This document shows, piece after piece, positions 16,608 through 24,834 of a DNA stretch of 31,067 nt. The notes below the pieces were generated by a model. It did no database searches. It saw only the letters and a list, made by a program, of their open reading frames with translations, and was not told where the DNA came from. Source of the DNA: CAZXCQ01 sp964639275 (GTDB lineage Bacteria > Desulfobacterota > DSM-4660 > Desulfatiglandales > Desulfatiglandaceae); assembly GCA_964639275.1 (NCBI GenBank), contig CAZXCQ010000036.1:1-31067 (forward strand). The letters are read 5' to 3'. The translations under genes and the position numbers were made by a program. Numbering within the stretch: the first letter of the stretch is position 1; every line of letters starts with the position of its first letter.

Positions 16608-16761
16608 GAAAATTTTGGCGTTTGAAATCCGAGCAATGGGAAAACCCCCATTGCCTTGTCCGTGTGTGGGTTTTGAAAGAACCGTGACACTTTAGGTTTG
16701 TGAAATCAGGGAAATGGGGGTTCCGTTTTTGAAAAAAGCTAAATTGATACAAAAAACCTAA
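16608..16761 (+). repeat. Dispersed repeat, copies 2 and 3 (tandem)
   Basis: The 357-bp gap between the ligase and the B12-subunit gene carries two copies. The first has a hairpin GCAATGGG (16633-16640)/CCCATTGC (16647-16654) preceded by GGCGTTTGAAATCC. The second is single-armed and runs from GTGACACTTTAGG (16684) through GAAATGGGGGTTCCG to AGCTAAATTGATACA (16738-16752). These ends match the other copies. Apart from this the gap holds no gene. Confidence 0.75.
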
Positions 16762-16864
16762 ATTGACTCTACGCAAAGAATAACAAGACAATAGAATCCG
16801 TCGCAGGTGCTTTTACTATGGTATCCGGGTACAGTGAAATTGCAGGCCTGTTGTGGATGCGTTC

Positions 16865-17266
16865 TCAGGTAAGTTTGGAACGAATAAAATCTGCTATGGT
16901 CTTGATGGAGGTTCCGGAAGTGAATACGCCGGATACCCCGAGATCCTTAAGACAGGAAATGTCAGCTTCGGGGATCACACCCCCCACGAGTACCGGAATG
17001 TCAGAAGCCCCGTTTTCGCGAAGTATCTGGATGACAGCCCTGCTCAACTGCAGGTGGGCACCTGAGAGAATCGAAAGACCTACAACATCGACATCCTCCT
17101 CAAGGGCGGCCCTGGCAATCTGAGCCGGTCTCTGTCTTAACCCCGTATATATAACCTCAAAACCTTCGTCCCTGAGCCCGTAGGCAACGACCTGCGCCCC
17201 ACGTTCATGGCCATCCAGCCCGGGTTTCGCAATGAGAACCCTTGTTCTCCTTTTTCGTTTTGTCAA
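16865..17266 (-). CDS. Cobalamin-binding subunit of acyl-CoA mutase
   Basis: A 133-aa stand-alone B12-binding domain of the methylmalonyl-CoA mutase type. It has the base-off/His-on motif DGHERG (DxHxxG; Asp18, His20, Gly23), then GFEVIYTGLRQRPAQI, VVGLSILSGAHLQL and PVLVGGVIPEAD. It should dock with the mutase large subunit at 11347-13092 and carry adenosylcobalamin whose cobalt ligand is His20. The start codon is TTG with GGGAG upstream. It is first in the minus-strand gene order, separated from the ligase by a repeat-filled gap, so it may be transcribed with the rest or have its own promoter. MeaB-type chaperone genes are not in view. Confidence 0.92.
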   Translation of the reverse strand: MTKRKRRTRVLIAKPGLDGHERGAQVVAYGLRDEGFEVIYTGLRQRPAQIARAALEEDVDVVGLSILSGAHLQLSRAVIQILRENGASDIPVLVGGVIPEADISCLKDLGVSGVFTSGTSIKTIADFIRSKLT

Positions 17267-17411
17267 GAATTTTCTCCCAATCCTGCGCGGATCACATCTT
17301 GATTTGTAATTTAAGCCACACCCGCGGTTTTGACAACAAGGAGTCGTTGCGCGGCGATGTTCTTACCACCCGGGTATTCTGACTCAACACGGAATAGGAC
17401 AAACTGAACAA

Positions 17412-17437
17412 CCCTCGTCTATAAGACGAGGGGTTTT
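17412..17437 (+). terminator. Rho-independent-type hairpin
   Basis: CCCTCGTC (17412-17419) and GACGAGGG (17425-17432) form an 8-bp perfect stem with a 5-nt loop, followed by GTTTT. Since AAC precedes the stem the structure is nearly symmetric. It lies upstream of the minus-strand B12 gene and in front of the plus-strand genes, so it may insulate the two units or end a transcript from elsewhere. Confidence 0.5.
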
Positions 17438-18089
17438 CACCATCCCCGAGAGGGACACCAAAGTTGATGCCAAGTATCCGGAATTTCCCTTTTTATGTCA
17501 ATGACAAATACAGCACACGATATTCTGGTTGCTCATATTCTCTCAGTCCAAAGCATTGACGGGGTGTCACAATTCCACCCCTACCCTCCCCCTTTAAATA
17601 AATCTGTATCAATTTAGCTATTTTCAAAACAGGCACTCGAGCAGGGCAATGGGGATTCCGTTTTTTGGGTGTATAACTCGCTCGTAATACCCTGACATTT
17701 TGAAAGCGAAAAAATAAGGACAAAGACGTGACTGGGAGATATCCGAAACCGTGGAGGCGCAAGCAGGCCAAGGTCATCTTATTGAAGGGGCCTTGCATTT
17801 TTGTTGAGGGGGTGGTATAGAATAAAACTTGAAACTTATTGAAATTACATAATAAAGTCAGAACGCCCACAGCCCTTGCGGGAATGACAGACGAGTAGCA
17901 GAATATCGACCACCAAATCTGGAGACTCACATTGAAGACGCGGGGCTTAGGGCTCAGTCAAAGATAACTTCACATTTTCCCATCTCAGCTTTGGGCCATC
18001 TTCATCTGACCCAAATCTGAGCGTCAATTCCGCGAAGTCTTTTTTGAGCGAGCCCTTAGTGGAAAATTGAAAGAGACAAATCAGAGCTG
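17438..18089. other. Long intergenic region without a supported gene
   Basis: No gene is supported in this ~650-bp stretch. It contains repeat copy 4 (17605-17666) and a short CCCTTGCGGGAATGACAG segment (17873-17890) resembling common dispersed intergenic palindromes. The minus-strand open frame 17493-17930 reads through the repeat and lacks any domain. Promoters for the plus-strand genes from 18090 presumably lie here, but I cannot pick one with confidence. Confidence 0.5.
17605..17666 (-). repeat. Dispersed repeat, copy 4 (single-armed)
   Basis: TGTATCAATTTAGC (17605-17618), then TTTTCAAAAC, a variable segment with CTCGAG, and CAGGGCAATGGGGATTCCG. Its reverse complement aligns with the right arm of the copy at 27388. 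The returning arm is absent. Confidence 0.75.
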
Positions 18090-19262
18090 ATGACTACAGC
18101 CAATTTAAAGCGGATGAAACTGAAAAGGCTGATGTCTTTTTTGCTGGTTTTTTTAGGGCTCTCGTACTGGTCAGATGCCTATGGAGAGGACGTAGAACCA
18201 GCCCATTTCCCTTCGCTGATATCATCTCTCAAAATCAAATCACATCTTAATTTCTGCGGCGAACCAGTCCCCATGGAGATACCGGAGGTGAAGGAGCGAT
18301 TTGAAAAGGAACTCCTGCTCGCCCTCTGGGATCGCGCCCAGGTAATCCTATGGCTAAAGCGCTCCCGCCGGTACCTGCCGCAGATTGAAAAAATGCTAAG
18401 AGAGAATGGATTGCCCGATGATCTCAAATACGTCGCTGTTGTCGAAAGTGCACTCAGGCCGCATGCGGGTTCCAAAAGAGGGGCTATGGGATTCTGGCAG
18501 TTTGTAAGGCATACCGGTCGAAAATACGGGTTGGTCATTAACAAATATTTTGATGAGAGACGTAACCTCTCTGCATCAACCAGGGCGGCGATTCGATATT
18601 TGAAAGAACTGTACAAGGAATTCGGGTCGTGGACCCTTTCGGTCGCAGCCTATAACATGGGAGAAGAAGGGCTTATGGCAGAAATGCTGGAACAGGAAAC
18701 CGATAATTACTACGCGCTTTACCTCCCCCTCGAAACCCAGCGATTCCTATTCCGCGTCCTGTCTGTAAAGCTTATTGTTTCAGAACCGGCAAGATACGGT
18801 TTCAGTCTCTCTGAAGAGGACTATTATCCTCCTATACCTTTTGATGTTGTACAGGTGAAATGCCCCCGGGATGTGCCGATCCGTATTGTGGCCCAGGCCG
18901 CAAAGACCCACTTTAAGGAAATCAAGGATCTCAACCCCCAGATCAGAGGCCATTATCTCCCTGCCGGGAATCATGAAATACACATCCCCAAGGGTTCTTC
19001 AGCGGGATTTCAAAAACGATACCAGCCTGCGGTTGAAAGGTTTTTGTCAGCCCGGAAGCAAGGGATATATATCGTCAAAAAAGGGGATAACCTTTCGGCC
19101 ATTGCCAAAAGATTCAATGTCCCCATTGCTGCCCTGATTATCTGGAACCGGATCGATACAAGACATCCTATTCACCCCGGTGATCACCTTTTCATTCGCC
19201 CAAAAGATATCAAAAGGAAAGGTGTCACCTCACTCCAGGCTGACCCTACTAGGCAGAGATAG
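18090..19262 (+). CDS. Membrane-bound lytic transglycosylase with LysM (MltD-like)
   Basis: A 390-aa protein. The N-terminal signal segment (residues ~10-32) ends near DAYGED. A family 1 SLT domain occupies ~100-230, with catalytic Glu119 in VVESALRPHAGSKRGAMGFWQF and the AAYNMGE block (186-192). The C-terminus (~333-376) is a LysM domain (YIVKKGDNLSAIAKRFNVP ... HPGDHLFI) that binds peptidoglycan. It cleaves glycan strands to 1,6-anhydromuropeptides for wall remodelling. In the position before a flippase and glycosyltransferases it could open the wall for a secreted polymer, but an ordinary housekeeping role is equally possible. A second in-frame ATG at 18114 could be the true start; no clear ribosome-binding site separates them. 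Confidence 0.88.
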   Translation: MTTANLKRMKLKRLMSFLLVFLGLSYWSDAYGEDVEPAHFPSLISSLKIKSHLNFCGEPVPMEIPEVKERFEKELLLALWDRAQVILWLKRSRRYLPQIEKMLRENGLPDDLKYVAVVESALRPHAGSKRGAMGFWQFVRHTGRKYGLVINKYFDERRNLSASTRAAIRYLKELYKEFGSWTLSVAAYNMGEEGLMAEMLEQETDNYYALYLPLETQRFLFRVLSVKLIVSEPARYGFSLSEEDYYPPIPFDVVQVKCPRDVPIRIVAQAAKTHFKEIKDLNPQIRGHYLPAGNHEIHIPKGSSAGFQKRYQPAVERFLSARKQGIYIVKKGDNLSAIAKRFNVPIAALIIWNRIDTRHPIHPGDHLFIRPKDIKRKGVTSLQADPTRQR

Positions 19263-19328
19263 TTGTGCCAGTGACTCCCCCCTTGAACGGCACGGCATTC
19301 CCCTGAATTCTGGCAAAGAGGATTAGGA

Positions 19329-20765
19329 GTGGATACCCGGCCATTGGTGACAAAGATAGCGCAGAACACCTTCTATCTGATCCTGGGAAGGATCTGCGGC
19401 GGCCTTATCCACCTCCTGATAATTGCCCTGCTCGCTCGATATCTGGGCGTAACCCCCTATGGCCAGTATATTTTTGCCATTACCTATCTTGCCATATTTA
19501 ACATCATCAGTGGATTCGGCATAGACACCATATTGATCAGGGAGATCTCTCGCGACAAGTTGAATTCTTCTAAATTGCTGGGTTGCGGGATGATGATCAA
19601 GGCCTTCTTTTCGCTTGTCTCCCTTGTGCTGGCAATAACGATTGTCTTGTTCTTGAACCTCCCGGTTGATACGGACAAGGTAATCTACGTTTTGTCCTTG
19701 TCTTTGGTCTTTGTCGCCTTCCAAAGTCCAAGGGTTATTTTTGAAGTATACCTGAAATCCCAATACCTGGTGTTGACCGATTTCATCACCAAACTGACGA
19801 CACTCTCATTTGTCTATGTCGCCATGCTATCCAATTTTCGCCTGACAGGCATTGCTGTTGTTTTCCTGCTCTCGGAATTTATTGGTCTCATTGTCCTCAC
19901 GGTTCTTTCGAGAAGATTTATCCACCCCGTTTTTACCTGGGATAAAAAAGTGATCAAATCCCTGATGCAGGAAGCCTGGCCAGTGGCCTTGATGGCACTT
20001 CTTGTTGTGATATATTTTAGAATCGATACCATTATGTTATCCTTTATGAAGGGAGACGAGGCTGTTGGTTACTACAGTTGTGCCTATATGATTATGACCA
20101 GCCTCATGTTGATTCCAGATGCCTATGTCAAGTCGATCTTTCCCGTCATGTCAGATTATTTCAAGACAAGACCGGCTTACCTGGCCACGACATTTGCACG
20201 TTCGCTTAAATACCTCTTTACCGCTGCTTTGCTGGTAGTATGCGCCGGGGTGATGTTATCGGAACAGATTATAGACTTTGTCTTTGGGGATTCGTTTCAT
20301 CCTTCTGCCAGGGCCTTACAGATCCTGATCTTTGCCGGTGGGATTATTTTTGTCAGTAACCTGGTTTCGATGTCTCTGACGGCCATGAATCGGCAAAGGA
20401 TAAATACGTGGCTGGCGTTCGCCAATGTCATTGCAAACATCATTTTGAACCTGATACTGATACCCCGATGGAGCTATATCGGCGCAAGTATCGCAACAGT
20501 AATTACCGAGGGGTTGGGATGCTTTCTGGCATTTCTTTTCAATATGACCCATCTCAAAATACCCCTGTTTTCATTCAATTATCTCCGGTATACGCGTTTA
20601 TTTATTGCTGGAGGTGTAACCATACTGATCATAAGGTCTTTGCATGGGATGCATGTCCTGGTGGTTCTGCCCATCTCCACCCTTGGCTACGCCCTATCTC
20701 TCCTCCTTTTGAGGTGGTTCGATAATGAAGACAAACAGATCTTTGATAGACTTATAAGAGGCTAG
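19329..20765 (+). CDS. Wzx-like oligosaccharide flippase
   Basis: A 478-aa polytopic membrane protein of the MOP/PST superfamily with about 12-14 hydrophobic helices. It has the family's N-terminal signature LGRICGGLIHLLIIALLARYLG and TPYGQYIF, then a GDEAVGYYSCAYM block and paired C-terminal helices. It flips lipid-linked oligosaccharides across the inner membrane. The start is GTG at 19329, supported by AGAGGATTAGGA. It is followed by a radical SAM gene after only 2 nt, so it heads a plus-strand operon with the following genes. Its presence makes the locus an envelope-glycan export cluster. No Wzy polymerase is recognisable in the window. Confidence 0.88.
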   Translation: MDTRPLVTKIAQNTFYLILGRICGGLIHLLIIALLARYLGVTPYGQYIFAITYLAIFNIISGFGIDTILIREISRDKLNSSKLLGCGMMIKAFFSLVSLVLAITIVLFLNLPVDTDKVIYVLSLSLVFVAFQSPRVIFEVYLKSQYLVLTDFITKLTTLSFVYVAMLSNFRLTGIAVVFLLSEFIGLIVLTVLSRRFIHPVFTWDKKVIKSLMQEAWPVALMALLVVIYFRIDTIMLSFMKGDEAVGYYSCAYMIMTSLMLIPDAYVKSIFPVMSDYFKTRPAYLATTFARSLKYLFTAALLVVCAGVMLSEQIIDFVFGDSFHPSARALQILIFAGGIIFVSNLVSMSLTAMNRQRINTWLAFANVIANIILNLILIPRWSYIGASIATVITEGLGCFLAFLFNMTHLKIPLFSFNYLRYTRLFIAGGVTILIIRSLHGMHVLVVLPISTLGYALSLLLLRWFDNEDKQIFDRLIRG

Positions 20766-20767
20766 AG

Positions 20768-22165
20768 ATGAGTGTCCTGTTGTTGAATCCTCCAACCCAT
20801 CAGGAAGCGAGGCCTTCTATTCCCCCCCTCGGACTGGCATATATCGCTGCCGTTCTGAGAGAGCATGCCCATGATGTGGATATTGTGGATCTGGATCTGG
20901 AAAGAAATAGACTGAAAGATATTGCCGGTATCCTGAGAACCCTAAAGCCAAAAATAGTCGGTATTGGTGCGTTGACGCTCCAGGTTGAAAACCTTTACGC
21001 GATTGCGAGAATAATAAAGGGTATATCAAAGAGTATAACCGTGGTCACAGGCGGTCCCCATCCTTCGGCCCTGCCCGAAAAGACATTGCGCGAGGCAATG
21101 GGGAACATTGATATCGCGGTCGTGGGTGAGGGGGAATACACCTTCCTGGACATTGTGAATGCAAAGGAACTGAATGAAATACCGGGTATTGTCTATCGAA
21201 AAAATGACGTGATTTGGTCAACCCGGCCAAGAAAGCCTATAACTGACCTGGATTCCCTCCCATTGCCGGCCCGCGACCTGCTGCCCATGGAAAGATATCG
21301 GGGCTGGGGTCCTCTGAAGCATTTGCCAACAACCCACCTGATAAGCTCCCGTGGATGTCCCTTTGATTGTATTTTTTGCTCCGAAGAGGCTATTTTTGGA
21401 AAGACATATCGAAAAAGGAGCCCTGAAAAGATAGTTGAAGAGATACAGCATCTTATTGAAAAGTACCAGGTAAAGGAAATTTCCTTTTATGATGACCTGT
21501 TTACCCTGCACAAGAAGCAGGTCTTGTCTATCTGCGATGAAATCAAGGCAAGGAAGATAGGTGTCTATTGGAAGACATTGAGCAGGGTCGATACGGTTGA
21601 TCTTGAAATGTTGAAGGCCATGAAAGAGGCTGGTTGCTGGCTTATCTCGTACGGTTTTGAATCAGGATCCCAGGAGATACTGGATGCCATTCATAAGCGC
21701 CAGACAGTTGAAGATTGTCTTCGCGCAGCCTATTTGACGCGTAAAGCCGGCATTCAGATTTATGGCTTTTTTATGATCGGTAATTTGGGAGAGACGGAAG
21801 ATACGGTTTGCCAGACAATTCGTCTGGCGAGAAAGATCCGGGCCGAGTATAATCAATTTACGATTGTGCGACCTGATCCCGGTTCCCATTTGTATAATCG
21901 ATATAAACAGGAGATCGAGGCTGCTGACATTCCGTGGCGCGAATATTACGCCTTTCCCAGAAAATCGAGCAAAATGCCTGTTGTGGGGACAGACCTGGAC
22001 GCAAAAGAACTGTTATTCTATAAAGAAGCGGCACAGATGTTTGTCAGTACAACCGGTTTTATAAAGGGGGCTCTCAGGGTTTTCTTAAAGGGAAATATCG
22101 GTCTTCTTTTCAAAATGACCAGGTTGACTGTTCAGAGACGGGGGAGGTTGCTTTTCCGAAAATAA
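20768..22165 (+). CDS. B12-binding-domain radical SAM protein 1
   Basis: A 465-aa protein. The N-terminal cobalamin-binding-type Rossmann fold spans ~1-140 (VLLLNPP, PPLGLAYIAAVLRE, VTGGPHPSA), followed by a radical SAM TIM-barrel. The [4Fe-4S] cluster motif is CPFDCIFC (C197-x3-C201-x2-C204), and the SAM-binding side has SYGFESGSQEILD. The family (BchE-like class B methylases and relatives) catalyses C- or P-methylation, ring closure or rearrangement of unactivated carbons. The B12 domain lacks DxHxxG, as is usual here. It sits between the flippase and a second such enzyme, so it probably modifies a sugar or lipid carrier in this glycan locus. The specific reaction is unknown. Confidence 0.88.
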   Translation: MSVLLLNPPTHQEARPSIPPLGLAYIAAVLREHAHDVDIVDLDLERNRLKDIAGILRTLKPKIVGIGALTLQVENLYAIARIIKGISKSITVVTGGPHPSALPEKTLREAMGNIDIAVVGEGEYTFLDIVNAKELNEIPGIVYRKNDVIWSTRPRKPITDLDSLPLPARDLLPMERYRGWGPLKHLPTTHLISSRGCPFDCIFCSEEAIFGKTYRKRSPEKIVEEIQHLIEKYQVKEISFYDDLFTLHKKQVLSICDEIKARKIGVYWKTLSRVDTVDLEMLKAMKEAGCWLISYGFESGSQEILDAIHKRQTVEDCLRAAYLTRKAGIQIYGFFMIGNLGETEDTVCQTIRLARKIRAEYNQFTIVRPDPGSHLYNRYKQEIEAADIPWREYYAFPRKSSKMPVVGTDLDAKELLFYKEAAQMFVSTTGFIKGALRVFLKGNIGLLFKMTRLTVQRRGRLLFRK

Positions 22166-22177
22166 GGTAAGGGTACC

Positions 22178-23626
22178 ATGTTGATCCTCATTAATCCGCC
22201 CAATCCGCCAGGCAAGATTTCAAATAAAGACATGATGGCCGGGCTAGGGCAGCTTTATGAACGCAAAGGGCCTCTTGTCCCGCCCATTGATATTGCATAC
22301 ATCGCCGCATGCTTGAGAGACAAAGGTGTCCCGGTAAAAATAATCGATTGCCTGGGGTCAGGATACGACCAGACACACCTGTTTGCTGAAGTCGAAAAGA
22401 CGGCTGCGCGTAATGGCTGTCCAGTTATTGCCTTACGAACGTCTTTGCCCTCCTATCCATATGATTTAAAGACAGCTCAAGCCATAAAAGCCCATTTTGG
22501 GGCGCGGATAATACTGTTTGGTCCGTATGTTACGCTTAACCCAATGGAAGTCATCAGTCACGACTTTATAGATGCCATAGTCCTGGGAGAACCGGAGTAT
22601 GTCTTTGTGGATATGTGTTTGAAAGGGATGAAAATCACAGAGGGCATGTGGTTCAAAGATCGTAGTGGCGATATTGTCAGAAACCCAGCGAGAGATCCTA
22701 TCTCACAGCTGGACAAGCTCCCCTTTCCTGCATGGGACCTGATGCCGTATATGAATTACACCCTTCCGGGAGATCAATTCCCCCGTAGTGGGCCTTTTTT
22801 GCCTGTTTTATCATCCCGCGGCTGTCCTTTTGCCTGTCACTATTGCCCCTATCCAACCATTCAGGGAAACAAGTGGCGGGCCCGTTCAGCGGAGAATATT
22901 GTTGGAGAGATAGAGTACCTCACAAAAGATCTGGGTATTACAAACATACTCTTTAGGGACCCCGAGTTTGCCCTGGATCGCAACCGGGTTATCAAGATAT
23001 GCGGGAAAATGGAACAGCAAAAAGTGCGCTGTCATTGGCGCTGTGAAACAAGGGTCGATACGCTGGATAAAGAGTTGATCCTCAGAATGAGCAATGCCGG
23101 TTGCCGCGGAGTCAATTTTGGAGTCGAGACAATCAACCAGCGCACCGCGCTAAAGGTCGGTCGAAAGATTTCCGGGGCAACGGAAATTGTTTCTATTGTT
23201 GAATGCTGCAAAGACAATGAGATCAGTGTGTTTTGTTTTTTTATCATCGGCTTGCCGTCACAAGACAAAAGTGAAATAGTGGCGCTAATCGACCTTGCAA
23301 AAGAACTGGACACCGAAGAAATTCAGTTTACATTTGCGACCCCTTATCCCGGGACCCGGCTCTTTGAGTGGGCGGAAAAGAACCGGTTTATTGAAGATAG
23401 AGACATGAGTCACTATACGGGGTATCGGCCGGTAATGCGGAATGATATGCTTTCTTTAAAAGGCCTGAAGAGGCTTCATCTGTTCGCTCAGCACACGCTA
23501 CACATGAGGAAACGCCTGAAGGAGCGTAGAGTCAAGAAATATGGCTTACATTATCGGGTGATCGAGGCAATCAAGGAAATGTTCGTCTGGCTCGAAAGAT
23601 CGCTAATTACCGTTATCGTCAAATGA
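22178..23626 (+). CDS. B12-binding-domain radical SAM protein 2
   Basis: A 482-aa protein of the same class as its upstream neighbour but clearly diverged. An N-terminal cobalamin-type fold (ILINPPNPPGK, PPIDIAYIAACLRDKG, ILFGPYVTL) precedes the cluster motif CPFACHYC (C216-x3-C220-x2-C223). GVNFGVETINQRTALKVG follows on the SAM-binding face. It begins 12 nt after the previous gene, with AAGGTAAGGG as ribosome-binding site, and overlaps the next glycosyltransferase gene by 4 nt (ATGA), so translation is coupled. The close packing argues that both radical SAM steps and the sugar transfer belong to one pathway. The motif after GGP in the B12 fold is FGPYVT rather than GGPHP, so cobalamin binding is less certain than for protein 1. 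Confidence 0.87.
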   Translation: MLILINPPNPPGKISNKDMMAGLGQLYERKGPLVPPIDIAYIAACLRDKGVPVKIIDCLGSGYDQTHLFAEVEKTAARNGCPVIALRTSLPSYPYDLKTAQAIKAHFGARIILFGPYVTLNPMEVISHDFIDAIVLGEPEYVFVDMCLKGMKITEGMWFKDRSGDIVRNPARDPISQLDKLPFPAWDLMPYMNYTLPGDQFPRSGPFLPVLSSRGCPFACHYCPYPTIQGNKWRARSAENIVGEIEYLTKDLGITNILFRDPEFALDRNRVIKICGKMEQQKVRCHWRCETRVDTLDKELILRMSNAGCRGVNFGVETINQRTALKVGRKISGATEIVSIVECCKDNEISVFCFFIIGLPSQDKSEIVALIDLAKELDTEEIQFTFATPYPGTRLFEWAEKNRFIEDRDMSHYTGYRPVMRNDMLSLKGLKRLHLFAQHTLHMRKRLKERRVKKYGLHYRVIEAIKEMFVWLERSLITVIVK

Positions 23627-24834
23627 ATATCTTACAGGTCTGTGACTATTATCAGCCTCAGGGCGGCACGGAGCAATATGTCATCAGTATCTCAAGATAT
23701 CTTGAGAAATTGGGGCATTCAATCAGTGTCCTATATGGAATACGCACAGTCCATACACTGTGTAGCAGAAACAGGACCGAATATTATTTGCCTTCTATTC
23801 CGGATCGCAGAGGTCTCCTGGATCTCTCTTCGGCAGATAGGATCAAAGAGATCGTCAGAGCGAGCAATTCCGATATCGCCTATGTGCACAATGTTCGAAA
23901 TTACGGTGTAATAGAAGAACTCGCCGATTTACTCCCTACACTCAGATTTGTTCATGATCACAGGCTCTTTTGTCCCAAGGGGGACAAGATGTTTCTGTTG
24001 GACGGAAATACCTGTAAGCGTGCATGTGGGGCCAGGTGCCTGATCAATTCCTATTGGAGAGGGTGCCTCATTCCGCTGCCCCATATCCTTTTATCAAGAA
24101 TACGGGAGAAACTGAACGCCATCAGAATTCACCGCCAAATCAGACTGATTGTTGCAAGCGAATACATGAAAAGATGTCTTCTCTATAACGGTTTTTCTCC
24201 TTCTTCTATTGAAGTGGTTCCCTATTTCTGCAACTTCTCTGACAGCGTGGAGCCCGATTTCGGAGACTTTGTTTTTTTTGCCGGAAGGCTCATCCCGCAA
24301 AAAGGACTGCCTTATCTAATCCGATCCATCCCTTTTTGGCCCCAGGACCTGCGTCTTGTTGTTGCAGGAGACGGGCCGGATCTCAATCGTATGATAGGGC
24401 TCGCAAAAAAGATGAGGGTTCGAGAAAGGATTGATTTTCTGGGTGAGGTCTCAAACAGCGTCATCCAGCGCTACTACCAAGACTGCCTCCTCGTGGCGGT
24501 ACCCTCCATCTGGGATGAGCCTTTTGGCACTGTTGGATTAGAGGCCATGTTTTGCGGAAAGCCTGTTGTTGCCTTTGGTGTCGGGGGGATTTCGGATTGG
24601 CTATGTGACGGGATGAATGGGTTCTTGATCAGGGCAAAGGACCACCGTGGACTGGCAAAGCGAATATCATTTCTTTTTCATAACAAAAAGGTGGCACTCG
24701 AGATGGGGAAAAAAGGAAGCGAAATCTACGCAAACAGGTTTTCAAGAGAAAAACATGTAACCCGCCTCCTGAGCCTATTCAACGACGAAGTGCAGAAATG
24801 GCGCGTGCCCGGAAATCAGGCCAACGCGTTATAG
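23623..24834 (+). CDS. Glycosyltransferase family 4
   Basis: A 403-aa GT-B fold enzyme. The N-terminus NILQVCDYYQPQGGTEQYV is the acceptor side with a GGTE loop. The C-terminal nucleotide-sugar domain has FAGRLIPQKGLPYLI, VVAGDGPD and the EX7E motif (E299 and E307, in DEPFGTVGLEAMFCGKP). A Cys-rich stretch (residues 117-148, CPKG ... CKRACGARC ... C) may bind metal or form disulfides and recurs in a subset of GT4 enzymes. It retains configuration when moving a sugar from an NDP-sugar to a lipid-linked acceptor. It overlaps the upstream radical SAM gene by 4 nt and its 3' end overlaps the convergent GT4 gene by 19 nt. Confidence 0.88.
   Translation: MNILQVCDYYQPQGGTEQYVISISRYLEKLGHSISVLYGIRTVHTLCSRNRTEYYLPSIPDRRGLLDLSSADRIKEIVRASNSDIAYVHNVRNYGVIEELADLLPTLRFVHDHRLFCPKGDKMFLLDGNTCKRACGARCLINSYWRGCLIPLPHILLSRIREKLNAIRIHRQIRLIVASEYMKRCLLYNGFSPSSIEVVPYFCNFSDSVEPDFGDFVFFAGRLIPQKGLPYLIRSIPFWPQDLRLVVAGDGPDLNRMIGLAKKMRVRERIDFLGEVSNSVIQRYYQDCLLVAVPSIWDEPFGTVGLEAMFCGKPVVAFGVGGISDWLCDGMNGFLIRAKDHRGLAKRISFLFHNKKVALEMGKKGSEIYANRFSREKHVTRLLSLFNDEVQKWRVPGNQANAL

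Noticed and set aside
16570..16791. 73-aa minus-strand open frame between ligase and B12-subunit genes
   Set aside because: It is made largely of the dispersed repeat read as protein.
17267..17411. Cobalamin riboswitch upstream of the B12-subunit gene
   Set aside because: No B12-box-like conserved sequence could be recognised by eye; a covariance-model scan would decide.
17493..17930. 145-aa minus-strand open frame
   Set aside because: It reads through dispersed repeat copy 4, lacks a ribosome-binding site and any domain, and its composition looks like non-coding DNA.
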